64,000 nt of DNA from Streptosporangium sp. NBC_01755 (lineage in GTDB: Bacteria; Actinomycetota; Actinomycetes; Streptosporangiales; Streptosporangiaceae), in the NCBI RefSeq assembly GCF_035917995.1, contig NZ_CP109131.1:6634001-6698000 (forward strand). The letters run 5' to 3'. Below the pieces are notes generated by a model, which had not been told where the DNA came from, did not search any database, and saw nothing but the letters and a program-made list of their open reading frames with translations. Positions 63,654 to 64,000 of this stretch are shown here, one piece after another. Position numbers and translations under genes: made by a program. Numbering within the stretch: the first letter of the stretch is position 1; each line of letters opens with the position of its first letter.

Positions 63654-64000
63654 ATGTTGCTGACCGGATTCGAAGGCAGGGTCGCGCTCGTCACAGGAGC
63701 GGCGCGGATGCGATCCATCGGCCGCTCCATCGCCCTGGGCCTGGCCGAGGCGGGCTGCGACGTCGCCGTGACCGGCACCAACCGGCCGCCGGAGGCATTT
63801 CCCGCACACGAGCGGGACGCCGGATGGCAGGGGCTGGCCTCGGTCGCGACGGAGATCGCGGCGCTGGGACGGCGATGCGTGACCATAACGACGGACGGGG
63901 CCGCGAACGAGGAGAACGCCGGCCATGTCCTCGACGAGGTCGTACGAGGGCTCGGCCGGGTCGACATCCTCGTCAACAACGCGGCCGCGTCACGGGGCGC
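63654..64000 (+). CDS. Short-chain dehydrogenase/reductase, 5' part (runs off the window)
   Basis: The first 115 codons of a classical SDR. It begins FEGRVALVTGAARMRSIGRSIA, the NAD(P)-binding TGxxxGxG-type motif in slightly unusual form, and reaches the structural VDILVNNAAAS motif just before the window ends. The catalytic Ser-Tyr-Lys lies outside. It starts 10 bp after the binding-protein stop, so it probably belongs to the importer operon and oxidises or reduces a hydroxy-acyl or alcohol intermediate. Confidence 0.88.
   Translation, partial: MLLTGFEGRVALVTGAARMRSIGRSIALGLAEAGCDVAVTGTNRPPEAFPAHERDAGWQGLASVATEIAALGRRCVTITTDGAANEENAGHVLDEVVRGLGRVDILVNNAAASRG

Overview
This is a very GC-rich actinomycete window. 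Streptosporangium/Nonomuraea-type or Streptomyces-type genera are plausible, but I cannot place it more closely. Evidence: strong third-position G/C bias, GTG and ATG starts behind GGAGG-type ribosome sites, actinobacterial CANNNT/TANNNT -10 boxes, and a very large modular type I polyketide synthase (PKS).

Positions 1-9,624 carry accessory genes of a glycosylated polyketide cluster. There are two identical type II thioesterase genes, a GalE-like sugar epimerase, a TylCIII/EvaC-type sugar C-methyltransferase, a dTDP-glucose 4,6-dehydratase, a GT1 glycosyltransferase and a perosamine-synthase-like aminotransferase. The thioesterase copies form a perfect 835-bp direct repeat bracketing four of the sugar genes.

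Positions 9,625-45,680 are one giant PKS reading frame, about 12,018 residues once a one-base deletion near 31,080 is corrected. It has a KSQ-AT-ACP loading module (methylmalonyl-type AT) and six KS-AT(malonyl)-DH-KR-ACP modules. It ends in a C-terminal docking segment, not a thioesterase. Domain logic predicts a propionyl-started, fully conjugated C15 hexaenoyl chain handed to a further PKS subunit outside the window. Modules 2-5 share long near-identical DNA. A calcineurin-like phosphoesterase and a Sfp-type phosphopantetheinyl transferase follow in the same transcription unit.

Positions 47,370-48,318 form a boundary of gene remnants (esterase, Baeyer-Villiger monooxygenase and GntR pieces).

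Positions 48,319-64,000 look catabolic. They hold an NDP-forming acyl-CoA synthetase, a lone TnpB element with omega-RNA-like hairpins, a VOC protein, three amidohydrolase-2 proteins, a two-domain fused acyl-CoA dehydrogenase, a complete branched-chain-amino-acid-type ABC importer, and the start of a short-chain dehydrogenase. Three promoters here (a fourth is possible) share a palindromic element exactly between -35 and -10, suggesting one repressor controls uptake and CoA-dependent breakdown of an unknown acid. A 16-codon leader ORF overlaps the first importer gene.
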